Part shown: positions 8,306-15,990 of the stretch, piece after piece
How the letters are laid out: each line of letters opens with the position of its first letter
How positions within the stretch are numbered: position 1 is the first letter of the stretch
Assembly: GCA_022788205.1 (NCBI GenBank)
Contig: JALEVQ010000013.1
Location: 1 to 64,000, forward strand
Direction of reading: 5' to 3'
Length of the DNA: 64,000 nt
Source: Robinsoniella sp.
GTDB taxonomy: Bacteria > Bacillota > Clostridia > Lachnospirales > Lachnospiraceae
Made by a program: the position numbers and the translations under genes
Notes under the pieces: generated by a model
Told to the model about the DNA's origin: nothing
Database searches by the model: none
Seen by the model: the letters and a program-made list of their open reading frames with translations, nothing else

Positions 8306-8935
8306 ATGGGATTTTCAACAGTACCGTGCAATGAATTTGTAGAAGTATTGGCTTCCAAAGCACCAGTTCCAGGCGGCGGCGGTGCATCAGCTCTGGTCGG
8401 AGCGATCGGAACCGCACTTGGAAATATGGTGGGAAGTTTGACTGTCGGCAAGAAGAAATATGCAGATGTGGAAGAGGAAATGTGGGCGCTGAAGGCAAAA
8501 GCAGATCAGCTTCAGAAAGATCTTTTACGTCTGATTGAGAGAGATGCAGAAGTATTTGAGCCACTGTCAAAAGCTTACGGCATGCCAAGGGCAACCGAGG
8601 AAGAGAAAGCTGAGAAAGCGCGTGTGATGGAGATTGTCTTAAAAGACGCATGCTCTGTTCCGATGGAGATCATGGAGAAATGCTGTGAGGCGATCGACAT
8701 TATTGTAGAGTTCGCAGCAAAAGGATCTGCCCTGGCAATCAGTGATGCGGGTGTTGGAGTTGCATTCTGCAAGGCAGCTCTTCAGGGTGCAAGTCTGAAT
8801 GTATATATCAATACGAAGTCAATGGCAAACAAAGAGTATGCCGCTGAATTAAACGCAAAATGTGATGCAATGCTGGAAAAATACACAAAGATTGCCGATG
8901 AAGTGTTCGCAAGTGTGCTCGGCAGACTGAAATAA
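8306..8935 (+). CDS. fchA: Methenyl-THF cyclohydrolase (cyclodeaminase/cyclohydrolase family)
   Basis: A 209-residue member of the formiminotransferase-cyclodeaminase/FchA fold. It opens with the family signature APVPGGGGASALVGAIGTALGNMV and continues through helical segments to ISDAGVGVAFCKAAL. In this context it should interconvert 10-formyl-THF and methenyl-THF. The start is the ATG after AGAAGGAGATAGAAAG; an upstream extension to 8228 has no ribosome-binding site. It is followed 14 bases later by folD. A stand-alone cyclohydrolase makes sense here because the adjacent FolD lacks residues needed for that activity. Confidence 0.92.
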   Translation: MGFSTVPCNEFVEVLASKAPVPGGGGASALVGAIGTALGNMVGSLTVGKKKYADVEEEMWALKAKADQLQKDLLRLIERDAEVFEPLSKAYGMPRATEEEKAEKARVMEIVLKDACSVPMEIMEKCCEAIDIIVEFAAKGSALAISDAGVGVAFCKAALQGASLNVYINTKSMANKEYAAELNAKCDAMLEKYTKIADEVFASVLGRLK

Positions 8936-8949
8936 GGAGGAACTTGAAA

Positions 8950-9801
8950 ATGGCAAAACAGTTATTGGGAAAAGAAGTAACCGCAGCTTTAAATGAGAGA
9001 ATCAAAGCGGACGTTGCTCTGTTAAATGAGAAAGGAATCACTCCGACTCTGGGAATTATCCGTGTAGGTGAAAATGGAAGTGATATCTCTTACGAAAAAG
9101 GTGCGACAAAAAGATGTGAGACATTAGGTGTAGCATGCGAGAAAATTTTACTTCCAGCTGATGTATCTCAGGAAGAATTACTCGCTGTGATCGATAAAGT
9201 AAACAAAGATGATCACATCCATGGAGTTTTGTTGTTCCGTCCTCTTCCAAAACATTTGAATCAGTCAGTGATCGAGAATGCATTGGATCCTGCAAAAGAC
9301 GTAGACTGTATGACAGACGGATCCATGTCTGGCGTATTTACAGGAAAGAAAGTGGGATTCCCTCCATGTACACCACAGGCTTGTATGGAGATTCTTGACC
9401 ACTATGGAATCGACTGCACAGGTAAAAAAGCAGTTGTCATCGGAAGAAGTTTAGTTGTAGGAAAACCAGCTGCAATGATGCTGGTGAAGAAAAATGCAAC
9501 GGTAACGATCTGTCATACAAAGACGGTAGATATGCCGTCTGTTGTCAAAGAGGCAGACATTGTGATCGTGGCAGCAGGTCGCGCAGGCGTTGTGGATGAC
9601 ACCTATTTAAGAGCAGGACAGACTGTGATCGATGTGGGAATCAACGTAAATGCAGAAGGAAAACTTTGCGGAGATGTCGACTTTGCAAAGGCAGAGCCAA
9701 TCGTAGATGCAATCACTCCAGTTCCAGGAGGAGTGGGAAGTGTGACAACATCCGTACTCGTTGGTCATGTGGTAGAAGCTGCAAAGAGAAAATATCTGTA
9801 A
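8950..9801 (+). CDS. folD: Methylene-THF dehydrogenase, FolD family, probably dehydrogenase-only
   Basis: A 283-residue FolD homologue with the Rossmann motif VVIGRSLVVGKP and the conserved KDVD, PPCTPQA and PVPGGVGSVT segments. Aligned without gaps to E. coli FolD around the folate site, Y48 is kept, but the catalytic lysine position is alanine (A52) and the glutamine before the LPLP-type loop is phenylalanine (F96). Those residues are needed for cyclohydrolase activity in bifunctional FolD, so this protein is probably a monofunctional dehydrogenase. Such an enzyme is known from Peptostreptococcus (Blautia) producta. The start is ATG 8950 after AAGGAGGAAC; a TTG at 8944 is too close to the ribosome-binding site. 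Confidence 0.93.
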   Translation: MAKQLLGKEVTAALNERIKADVALLNEKGITPTLGIIRVGENGSDISYEKGATKRCETLGVACEKILLPADVSQEELLAVIDKVNKDDHIHGVLLFRPLPKHLNQSVIENALDPAKDVDCMTDGSMSGVFTGKKVGFPPCTPQACMEILDHYGIDCTGKKAVVIGRSLVVGKPAAMMLVKKNATVTICHTKTVDMPSVVKEADIVIVAAGRAGVVDDTYLRAGQTVIDVGINVNAEGKLCGDVDFAKAEPIVDAITPVPGGVGSVTTSVLVGHVVEAAKRKYL

Positions 9802-9838
9802 AAAAGATCGCCTGCATAGCAGGCATATTATAAAAAAA

Positions 9839-9880
9839 TGTTCCGAAAAACAACAAAATGCTTTTCGGAACATTTTTTTT
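9839..9880. terminator. Bidirectional terminator between folD and the minus-strand hydrogenase
   Basis: TGTTCCGAAAA (9839-9849) and TTTTCGGAACA (9862-9872) form an 11-bp stem. Eight T residues follow on the plus strand, and seven A residues precede it (a T-run for the minus strand), so it can serve both convergent genes. Confidence 0.88.
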
Positions 9881-9916
9881 GCGATATGCGTCTTTTCTTT
9901 CTAACTTTAGGTTTTA

Positions 9917-11422
9917 TCAGTCTAATTCAATTTCGGACAACTCTGCAGGTGGCAGTTTGCGGCTGGAGGATGCGACAAATTTTTTGAGTGCAGTGGACGA
10001 ATCCTTCCATGCTACATTAGTACCAGCTCCCGCCATACAGCCTCCTGGGCATGCCATACCTTCGATCAGGCAGTTCTTTACCTTTCCAGCCTTTGCGAGC
10101 ATCAGTGTCTTTTTACATTCTGCAAGTCCTTCTGCATGTTCAATGTGGACAGGCACGTCTGGATGATATGCTTTCAGACATTCTTCGATAGCGTGGGATA
10201 CTCCTCCGGCGACAGCGTAACCCCTTCCGGCGGCAGTCGCATCGTGGAAGGAGGAATCACCCTGGATGTTTTCAAGATCGATTCCTTTTGCCTCAAACAT
10301 ACAGCCTAATTCTTCAAAAGTGATGACAAAATCGACATCACTGCGGACATCCGTGCGGGATGCCTCAAGTTTTTTAGAAGCACAAGGACCGATGAAGACA
10401 ACGTGAGCATTTGGATGTTCTTTTTTGATGCTGCGCGCGGTTGCAACCATCGGCGTCAATTCCTGGGAAATGTTCGCAATCATGCCAGGGAAAAATTTCT
10501 TTGCCATCATGGACCAGGAAGGACAGCAGGAGGTCAGCAGAAATGGAAGTTCACCGGTTGCCACTTTGTCTGCGTAGTGGTGTGCCTCAGAGACAGCACC
10601 AATGTCAGCGCCGAGTGCCACCTCATAGACATTGGAAAAGCCAAGCTCCAAAAGAGCAGCTTTCAGCTGCCGTGCTGTGACATTTGGTCCGAATTGTCCG
10701 ATGAAGGCCGGTGCCAGTTCCGCAATGATCTCCTGACCTTCCTTCAGGGCATGGGCAAGCTGGAAAATCTGAGATTTATCCGAGATGGCGCCAAATGGAC
10801 AACTAACCATACACATGCCACAGGAGACACATTTTTCATTGTTGATCAGGGCACGTCCCTGAGAGTCGCTCTCAATCGCATTGACACCGCATGCCTTGGC
10901 GCATGGACGTTCTTTCTTGGAGATAGCGTCATATGGACAGACCGCTTTGCATTTTCCGCATTTGATACATTTTTCCTGGTCGATAGTGGAGTGACCTTTG
11001 ACAATCTTGATAGCGCCTTTTGGACAGACTTCTGCGCATGGGTGAGCGACACAGCCGCGGCACATATTGCTGACTTCATACTGATTAGGCTCACAGGCAT
11101 CGCACGCGGAAGGAATGACCTGCATCAGAGGTGGTTCATAATATTTTTCGTTGATGTTGCTTGCCTCAATACCGGAAGTAATATGTACCGCCTTGTTTTC
11201 AGGGCGAAGCGACATGCCCATGGCAAGACGGACACGCTCGCTGGCAACAGCACGTTCACGGTAGATACTCTCGCGATACGTCGCACGTTCCTGGACGATA
11301 TGGTAAGGAATCGCTTCGATATCGGCGATTAAGCTTTCAGAAGTAGAATTAAAGCCGACTTTGGCAATTTCAGTGAATACTTTACGTCGGATTTTTCTGA
11401 CAGGTGTGTTTAGTCCTCGCAT
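9917..11422 (-). CDS. Monomeric [FeFe] hydrogenase, group B-like
   Basis: A 501-residue iron-sulfur protein. An N-terminal region is followed by cysteine-rich segments (residues about 107-133) and two ferredoxin [4Fe-4S] motifs (CIKCGKCKAVCP at 152-163, CVSCGMCMVSCP at 198-209). The H-cluster domain carries L1 TSCCPSW (297-303), L2 IGPCASKKLE (344-353) and L3 EGMACPGGCMAGAG (454-467). The GPC form of L2 instead of MPC is typical of the group B/B1 family found in Clostridia. Ferredoxin-linked H2 metabolism or sensing is expected; no group B physiological role is firmly known. It has its own ribosome-binding site (AGAGG) and is divergent from hydCBA. Confidence 0.9.
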   Translation of the reverse strand: MRGLNTPVRKIRRKVFTEIAKVGFNSTSESLIADIEAIPYHIVQERATYRESIYRERAVASERVRLAMGMSLRPENKAVHITSGIEASNINEKYYEPPLMQVIPSACDACEPNQYEVSNMCRGCVAHPCAEVCPKGAIKIVKGHSTIDQEKCIKCGKCKAVCPYDAISKKERPCAKACGVNAIESDSQGRALINNEKCVSCGMCMVSCPFGAISDKSQIFQLAHALKEGQEIIAELAPAFIGQFGPNVTARQLKAALLELGFSNVYEVALGADIGAVSEAHHYADKVATGELPFLLTSCCPSWSMMAKKFFPGMIANISQELTPMVATARSIKKEHPNAHVVFIGPCASKKLEASRTDVRSDVDFVITFEELGCMFEAKGIDLENIQGDSSFHDATAAGRGYAVAGGVSHAIEECLKAYHPDVPVHIEHAEGLAECKKTLMLAKAGKVKNCLIEGMACPGGCMAGAGTNVAWKDSSTALKKFVASSSRKLPPAELSEIELD

Positions 11423-11570
11423 TTTGTTAACCTCTTTCTATCTTTTTATAAACATCATATAACAAAATATGAAAAAGCGCAAGTAAGAGAGAATGAGAAG
11501 TAATATGCAGGGGGAAAATCAGAAAAATGTCAAAAAAAGGATCGTTAAATTATCTACTTTTGGTAAAATG

Positions 11571-11599
11571 TTGTAAAAAAAAAGAAAATATATTATAAT
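11571..11599 (+). promoter_or_regulatory. Sigma-A promoter of hydCBA
   Basis: TTGTAA (11571-11576), a 17-base spacer and TATAAT (11594-11599). Transcription would start near 11606, giving a leader of about 158 bases. Confidence 0.75.
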
Positions 11600-11605
11600 G
11601 ATTGT

Positions 11606-11717
11606 ACATTATGTAGACGAAAGTCTGGCTATGTAAAATATGAGCAATGGTTCTATATCTGTTATCCGCGAAACACATTTCAGGGCAGAGAGAAGAAGAC
11701 TTCGCAATGATAATTGC
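11606..11717 (+). other. Structured leader of the hydCBA transcript, class unknown
   Basis: Within the 341-base gap between the divergent hydrogenase genes, the plus-strand leader can form an AGAC/GTCT hairpin with a GAAA tetraloop (11615-11626), extended by ACAT/ATGT (11606-11609 with 11631-11634). A GCAAT/ATTGC hairpin with a GATA loop follows at 11704-11717. No terminator is seen and I do not match it to a riboswitch family. The remaining upstream bases (11423-11570) show nothing beyond AT-rich sequence. Confidence 0.35.
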
Positions 11718-11763
11718 CAGATACGAGCCGGTTGCAATCTAAAAATGTGGAGGAGGAAGTAGT

Positions 11764-12243
11764 ATGCTTGATCAGTCTTATTATCAGAAGACAGATGAAA
11801 TCATTGAGCACTATGGAAGGAAAGCAAGCTCATTGATTCCTATCATGCAGGATATCCAGGGAGAATATCGATATCTTCCGGGAGAACTGCTGAGCTATGT
11901 GGCTAAGGAGATCGGAGTAAAAGAAGCGAAAGCGTACAGCGTGGCAACCTTTTATGAGAATTTTTCTTTTGAGGCAAAAGGAAAATATATCATCAAAGTG
12001 TGCGATGGAACAGCATGTCATGTGAGAAAATCAACACCAATTCTGGAGGCATTGTTCAAAGAGTTGGGTCTGAGTAAAAAGAAACATACGACCGATGATA
12101 TGCTTTTTACTGTAGAGACCGTATCCTGTCTTGGAGCTTGTGGACTTGCGCCGACCATGATGGTCAATGAAGAAGTTCATCCAGCTATGACCCCGGAAAA
12201 AGCGATTGAGTTAATTCACGAATTGCGAGGTGACGCAAAATGA
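11764..12243 (+). CDS. hydC: Bifurcating hydrogenase subunit C (NuoE-like, [2Fe-2S])
   Basis: A 159-residue thioredoxin-fold [2Fe-2S] protein of the NuoE family. The four cluster cysteines are visible as CDGTACH and CLGACG, in the usual spacing. With HydB and HydA it forms the trimeric, NADH- and ferredoxin-linked [FeFe] hydrogenase that couples NADH and reduced ferredoxin oxidation to H2 formation. The ribosome-binding site is GTGGAGGAGG. The stop codon overlaps the hydB start, as expected for a tightly coupled complex. Confidence 0.93.
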   Translation: MLDQSYYQKTDEIIEHYGRKASSLIPIMQDIQGEYRYLPGELLSYVAKEIGVKEAKAYSVATFYENFSFEAKGKYIIKVCDGTACHVRKSTPILEALFKELGLSKKKHTTDDMLFTVETVSCLGACGLAPTMMVNEEVHPAMTPEKAIELIHELRGDAK

Positions 12244-14123
12244 TGATTGAGAGCAGAGAGGATTTATTAAAAAGTAAGGAAGAAGCGAAAAAAGTGTTAG
12301 AATCATACGACTGCCGGATTCTGGTCTGTTCAGGAACAGGATGTATCGCTACAGGATCGCAGAAGATATATGAGCAGTTTTTGGAGATTACAAAGGATCA
12401 TCCGGAAGTGAGCGTTACTTTTGGACCGCATGATGAAAAAGAGCATGTCGGGGTGAAAAAGACAGGATGTCAGGGAATCTGTGAGTTGGGACCTCTCGTG
12501 AGGATCCAGAAAGGCGATCGTGTTGTACAGTATACAAAAGTACAGATCAAAGACTGTGAAGAGATTTTTGAGCGCTCTGTCCTGAAGGATGAAGTGGTGG
12601 AACATCTCCTATACAAGCAGAAGAACAATGTTTATACGAGTCCTGATGAGATTCCGTTTATCGCAAAACAGACGAGAATTGTTCTGGAAAACTGTGGTAA
12701 ATTTGATGCGGAATCGGTTGATGAATATATGGCTAGCGGTGGATTCTCAGCTTTGATCAAAGCGTTGTTTGAGATGACACCAGATCAAGTTGTGGCAGAA
12801 GTAGATCAGTCCGGTCTGCGAGGAAGAGGCGGCGGTGGATTCCCTGCTGGAAAGAAATGGAAACAGGTGGCGAGACAGAAAGAAAAAGTGCGCTACGTTG
12901 TGTGTAACGGAGATGAGGGAGATCCAGGAGCATTCATGGATGGCTCCGTGATGGAGGGAGATCCATATAAATTAATCGAAGGTATGATGATTGCGGCTTA
13001 TGCAGTGAGTGCTCAGGATGGATATATTTATGTGCGTGCAGAGTACCCGATGTCAGTGGCGAGACTGCGCCACGCGATCAAGGAACTGGAAGAGCGCCAT
13101 CTCTTAGGAGATCATATTCTTGGAACAGATTTTTCTTTCCATATGCATATCAACCGCGGAGCAGGAGCTTTCGTCTGTGGTGAGGGAAGTGCACTGACAG
13201 CTTCCATCGAAGGAAATCGCGGTATGCCGCGTGTAAAACCGCCTCGCACAGTGGAAAAAGGTCTCTGGGAGAAACCAACTGTCTTAAACAATGTAGAGAC
13301 GTTTGCGAATGTTCCGAAGATTATCTTAAATGGCGCACAGTGGTATCGCTCTATTGGAACAGAGGGAAGCCCGGGAACAAAGACGTTCTCACTGACTGGT
13401 TCGATAGAAAACACAGGACTGATTGAAGTGCCTATGGGGACAACACTGCGGGAGATTATCTTCGATATCGGAGGTGGTCTGAAGGCAGACGGAAAGTTCA
13501 AAGCTGTTCAGATTGGCGGTCCATCTGGCGGATGTCTGACAGAAGAACATTTGGATGTACCTCTTGACTTTGATTCTGTAAAACGCTTTGGCGCCATTGT
13601 AGGTTCCGGCGGACTTGTTGTCATGGATGAACATACTTGTATGGTGGAAGTGGCGCGCTTCTTTATGAGCTTTACTCAGAGAGAGTCTTGCGGAAAATGT
13701 GTACCTTGCCGTGAGGGAACGAAGCGCATGCTGGAGATTTTGGAGAAGATTGTTGCTGGAAAAGGAGAGATGGAAGATCTCGATAAACTGCAGGAACTTG
13801 CCGAGATGGTGAAAAATATGGCACTTTGCGGTCTTGGAAAGAGTGCACCACTTCCTGTTTTGAGTACCCTGCGCACTTTCCGCGATGAGTACGTAGAGCA
13901 TATCGTGGATAAGAAGTGCCGTGCAAAAGTATGTTCCTCCCTACGCCGATTTATCATTAATCCGGAGTTCTGTAAAGGATGTGGCAAATGTGCGAAGAAC
14001 TGTCCGGTCGGAGCAATCACGGGTGTTCGCAAAGAATGCTATCATATCGACAATTCACTGTGTATCAAGTGTGGAGCTTGTAAGGAGAATTGTGCATTTG
14101 ATGCAGTTTATGTAGAATCGTAA
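12240..14123 (+). CDS. hydB: Bifurcating hydrogenase subunit B (NuoF-like, FMN/NADH)
   Basis: A 627-residue flavin subunit. An N-terminal thioredoxin-like [2Fe-2S] domain (CSGTGCIATG... GCQGICELGP) comes first. The NADH/FMN-binding NuoF core follows (GLRGRGGGGFPAGKKW, VVCNGDEGDPGAF, the GAGAFVCGEGSAL region), then a [4Fe-4S] site ESCGKCVPCREG. Two C-terminal ferredoxin clusters end the chain (CKGCGKCAKNCP and CIKCGACKENC). This is the bifurcating or confurcating site in HydABC. The start overlaps the hydC stop by four bases, and ATG 12243 is equally possible. hydA follows 13 bases downstream. Confidence 0.94.
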   Translation: MMIESREDLLKSKEEAKKVLESYDCRILVCSGTGCIATGSQKIYEQFLEITKDHPEVSVTFGPHDEKEHVGVKKTGCQGICELGPLVRIQKGDRVVQYTKVQIKDCEEIFERSVLKDEVVEHLLYKQKNNVYTSPDEIPFIAKQTRIVLENCGKFDAESVDEYMASGGFSALIKALFEMTPDQVVAEVDQSGLRGRGGGGFPAGKKWKQVARQKEKVRYVVCNGDEGDPGAFMDGSVMEGDPYKLIEGMMIAAYAVSAQDGYIYVRAEYPMSVARLRHAIKELEERHLLGDHILGTDFSFHMHINRGAGAFVCGEGSALTASIEGNRGMPRVKPPRTVEKGLWEKPTVLNNVETFANVPKIILNGAQWYRSIGTEGSPGTKTFSLTGSIENTGLIEVPMGTTLREIIFDIGGGLKADGKFKAVQIGGPSGGCLTEEHLDVPLDFDSVKRFGAIVGSGGLVVMDEHTCMVEVARFFMSFTQRESCGKCVPCREGTKRMLEILEKIVAGKGEMEDLDKLQELAEMVKNMALCGLGKSAPLPVLSTLRTFRDEYVEHIVDKKCRAKVCSSLRRFIINPEFCKGCGKCAKNCPVGAITGVRKECYHIDNSLCIKCGACKENCAFDAVYVES

Positions 14124-14136
14124 AAGGGGGATCTGT

Positions 14137-15825
14137 ATGGGAACAATGATCATTGACGGTAGAAAAGTAGAATTTACCGATGAAAAAAATGTCCTTTCCG
14201 TGATCAGGAAAGCGGGCATTGATATACCGACACTTTGTTATCACTCTGAACTGTCTACCTTCGGCGCATGCCGTCTCTGTACGGTGGAGGACGACAGAGG
14301 AAGAACATTTGCCTCCTGCTCTGAGGAGCCAAGGGATGGCATGGTGATTTACACAAACTCAGGAAGAATCAAGAAATATCGAAAATTAATCGTAGAGCTT
14401 TTGCTTGCTGCACATTGCAGAGATTGTACGACCTGTGTAAAAAGTGGTGTGTGTAAGCTGCAGGATTTGGCACATCGTTTTGGTGTGACGAATGTACGCT
14501 TTGAGAATACGAGAGAAGTGCGCCCGATCGACATGAGCTCACCGGCAATTGTGCGTGATCCAAACAAGTGTATTCTCTGTGGAAACTGTGTGCGCGTGTG
14601 CGAGGAGCTTCAGGGTGTGGGAGCACTTGGATTTGCGTTTCGTGGGACGGATGCCATGGTCATGCCGGCATTCGATAGACAGATCACGGCGACAGACTGC
14701 GTCAACTGTGGTCAATGTCGGGTATTTTGCCCGACAGGTGCAATCAGCATCCGCAGCAATGTAGATGAAGTATGGGATGTACTTGCAGATCCGAATGTGC
14801 GCGTTGTCGCACAGGTGGCGCCTTCCGTTCGTGTCGCAGTGGGAGATGCCTATGGTCTTCCAAAAGGGCGCAGTGTGATGGGCAAGATCGCAAATGTTTT
14901 GCATCGCATGGGATTTGATGAAGTGTATGACACGGCATTCAGCGCAGATTTGACAATCATGGAAGAGTCTGCAGAATTTTTGGAGCGTGTACAGGCAGGA
15001 GAAAAACTGCCGCTTCTGACGTCCTGCTGTCCGGCATGGGTGAAGTTTGTAAAAGACCAGTATCCAGAATTTTTGGACAATGTATCGACTTGTCGTTCCC
15101 CGCAGGGAATGATGTCAGCGCTGGTGAAAGAGTATTACCGAGATCCAGAACATGGCGCAGGAAAGAAGACTGTGATGGTTTCGATTATGCCATGTACAGC
15201 GAAGAAAATGGAGGCAAACAGACCAAACAGCTTCACAAAGGGTGAGAAGGATACCGATATCGTGATCACAACGACAGAGCTGATCAATATGATCAATACC
15301 TCTGGAATCGATTTCGCTTCTCTGGAGCCAGAGGCAAGTGATATCCCATTCGGATTTGGATCCGGTGGCGGCGTGATTTTTGGTGTGACAGGAGGTGTGA
15401 CGGAAGCCGTCTTGAGACGTCTGGCTCCGGAACACGATAAGGCGACGCTTGATGCAATTGCAGAGTGTGGTGTGCGCGGTGATGATGCGATCAAAGAGTT
15501 TACTGTCTCATACCAGGGAATGGATGTCAATATCTGTGTTGTCAGTGGTCTTGCAAATGCTAAAATCGTGATGGATCGCGTCAAAGCAGGAGAGGCAAAT
15601 TATCATCTGATTGAAGTGATGGCTTGCCGACGTGGATGTATCATGGGTGGAGGACAGCCTCCAAGAGCAGGAGACCGAACCAAAGTGGCCAGAGCAAAAG
15701 GACTGTACAATGCAGACAATACTGCTATCATCAAGAAGCCAGATGAGAATCCGATGGTCATTTCTCTGTATGAGAATTTCCTGAAGGGTAAGACACATGA
15801 ATTATTCCATAATGAGGGATATTAA
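14137..15825 (+). CDS. hydA: Bifurcating [FeFe] hydrogenase catalytic subunit
   Basis: A 562-residue hydrogenase large subunit. Domain order is an N-terminal plant-type [2Fe-2S] ferredoxin (C34, C45, C48, C61), the His-Cys [4Fe-4S] segment (HCRDCTTCVKSGVC, 93-106) and two ferredoxin clusters (CILCGNCVRVC, CVNCGQCRVFCP). The H-cluster domain has L1 TSCCPAW, L2 MPCTAKKME and L3 MACRRGCIMGGG, then a short C-terminal small-subunit-like part ending ENFLKGKTHELFHNEGY. It lacks the extra C-terminal [2Fe-2S] domain seen in the Thermotoga enzyme. It is the third gene of hydCBA and forms H2 from protons using electrons from NADH and ferredoxin. Confidence 0.95.
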   Translation: MGTMIIDGRKVEFTDEKNVLSVIRKAGIDIPTLCYHSELSTFGACRLCTVEDDRGRTFASCSEEPRDGMVIYTNSGRIKKYRKLIVELLLAAHCRDCTTCVKSGVCKLQDLAHRFGVTNVRFENTREVRPIDMSSPAIVRDPNKCILCGNCVRVCEELQGVGALGFAFRGTDAMVMPAFDRQITATDCVNCGQCRVFCPTGAISIRSNVDEVWDVLADPNVRVVAQVAPSVRVAVGDAYGLPKGRSVMGKIANVLHRMGFDEVYDTAFSADLTIMEESAEFLERVQAGEKLPLLTSCCPAWVKFVKDQYPEFLDNVSTCRSPQGMMSALVKEYYRDPEHGAGKKTVMVSIMPCTAKKMEANRPNSFTKGEKDTDIVITTTELINMINTSGIDFASLEPEASDIPFGFGSGGGVIFGVTGGVTEAVLRRLAPEHDKATLDAIAECGVRGDDAIKEFTVSYQGMDVNICVVSGLANAKIVMDRVKAGEANYHLIEVMACRRGCIMGGGQPPRAGDRTKVARAKGLYNADNTAIIKKPDENPMVISLYENFLKGKTHELFHNEGY

Positions 15826-15861
15826 ATCAAAGGGTTCGCTTTGTGACAAAATCTATCTACA

Positions 15862-15900
15862 CATCTTGATATCAGGGATGACTGATAGATATCAAAGATG
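15862..15900. repeat. Inverted repeat between hydA and spoIVA
   Basis: CATCTTGATATC (15862-15873) is repeated in inverse as GATATCAAAGATG (15888-15900), with one inserted base and a 14-base spacer. There is no T-run. It may be an operator or an RNA hairpin in the hydA 3' region. A TATAAT at 15920-15925 follows. Confidence 0.5.
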
Positions 15901-15939
15901 AGAATTTGTGAAATAAATTTATAATAGAAAAGTTCTAAG

Positions 15940-15989
15940 AAACCTCCCTGTCTGCATAAGGTTATAGCAGTAAAGACAGGGAGGTTTTT
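15940..15989 (+). terminator. Terminator-like hairpin containing the spoIVA ribosome-binding site
   Basis: AAACCTCCCTGTCT (15940-15953) pairs perfectly over 14 bases with AGACAGGGAGGTTT (15974-15987). An inner GCATAA/TTATAGC pairing and five T residues complete a strong terminator shape. The 3' arm holds GGGAGG, the only ribosome-binding sequence for spoIVA, whose ATG starts two bases after the T-run. Longer transcripts should therefore terminate or have the site masked. Confidence 0.75.
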
Positions 15990-15990
15990 C

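Noticed and set aside
10403..11332. Long open frame (309 codons) antisense to the group B hydrogenase
   Set aside because: It is a shadow of the hydrogenase frame: no ribosome-binding site, odd composition, and the minus-strand protein has all catalytic motifs.
11424..11431. Rex repressor half-site (TTGTTAA) near the minus-strand hydrogenase start
   Set aside because: Only one half-site is present and it lies at the start codon; the full palindrome is missing.
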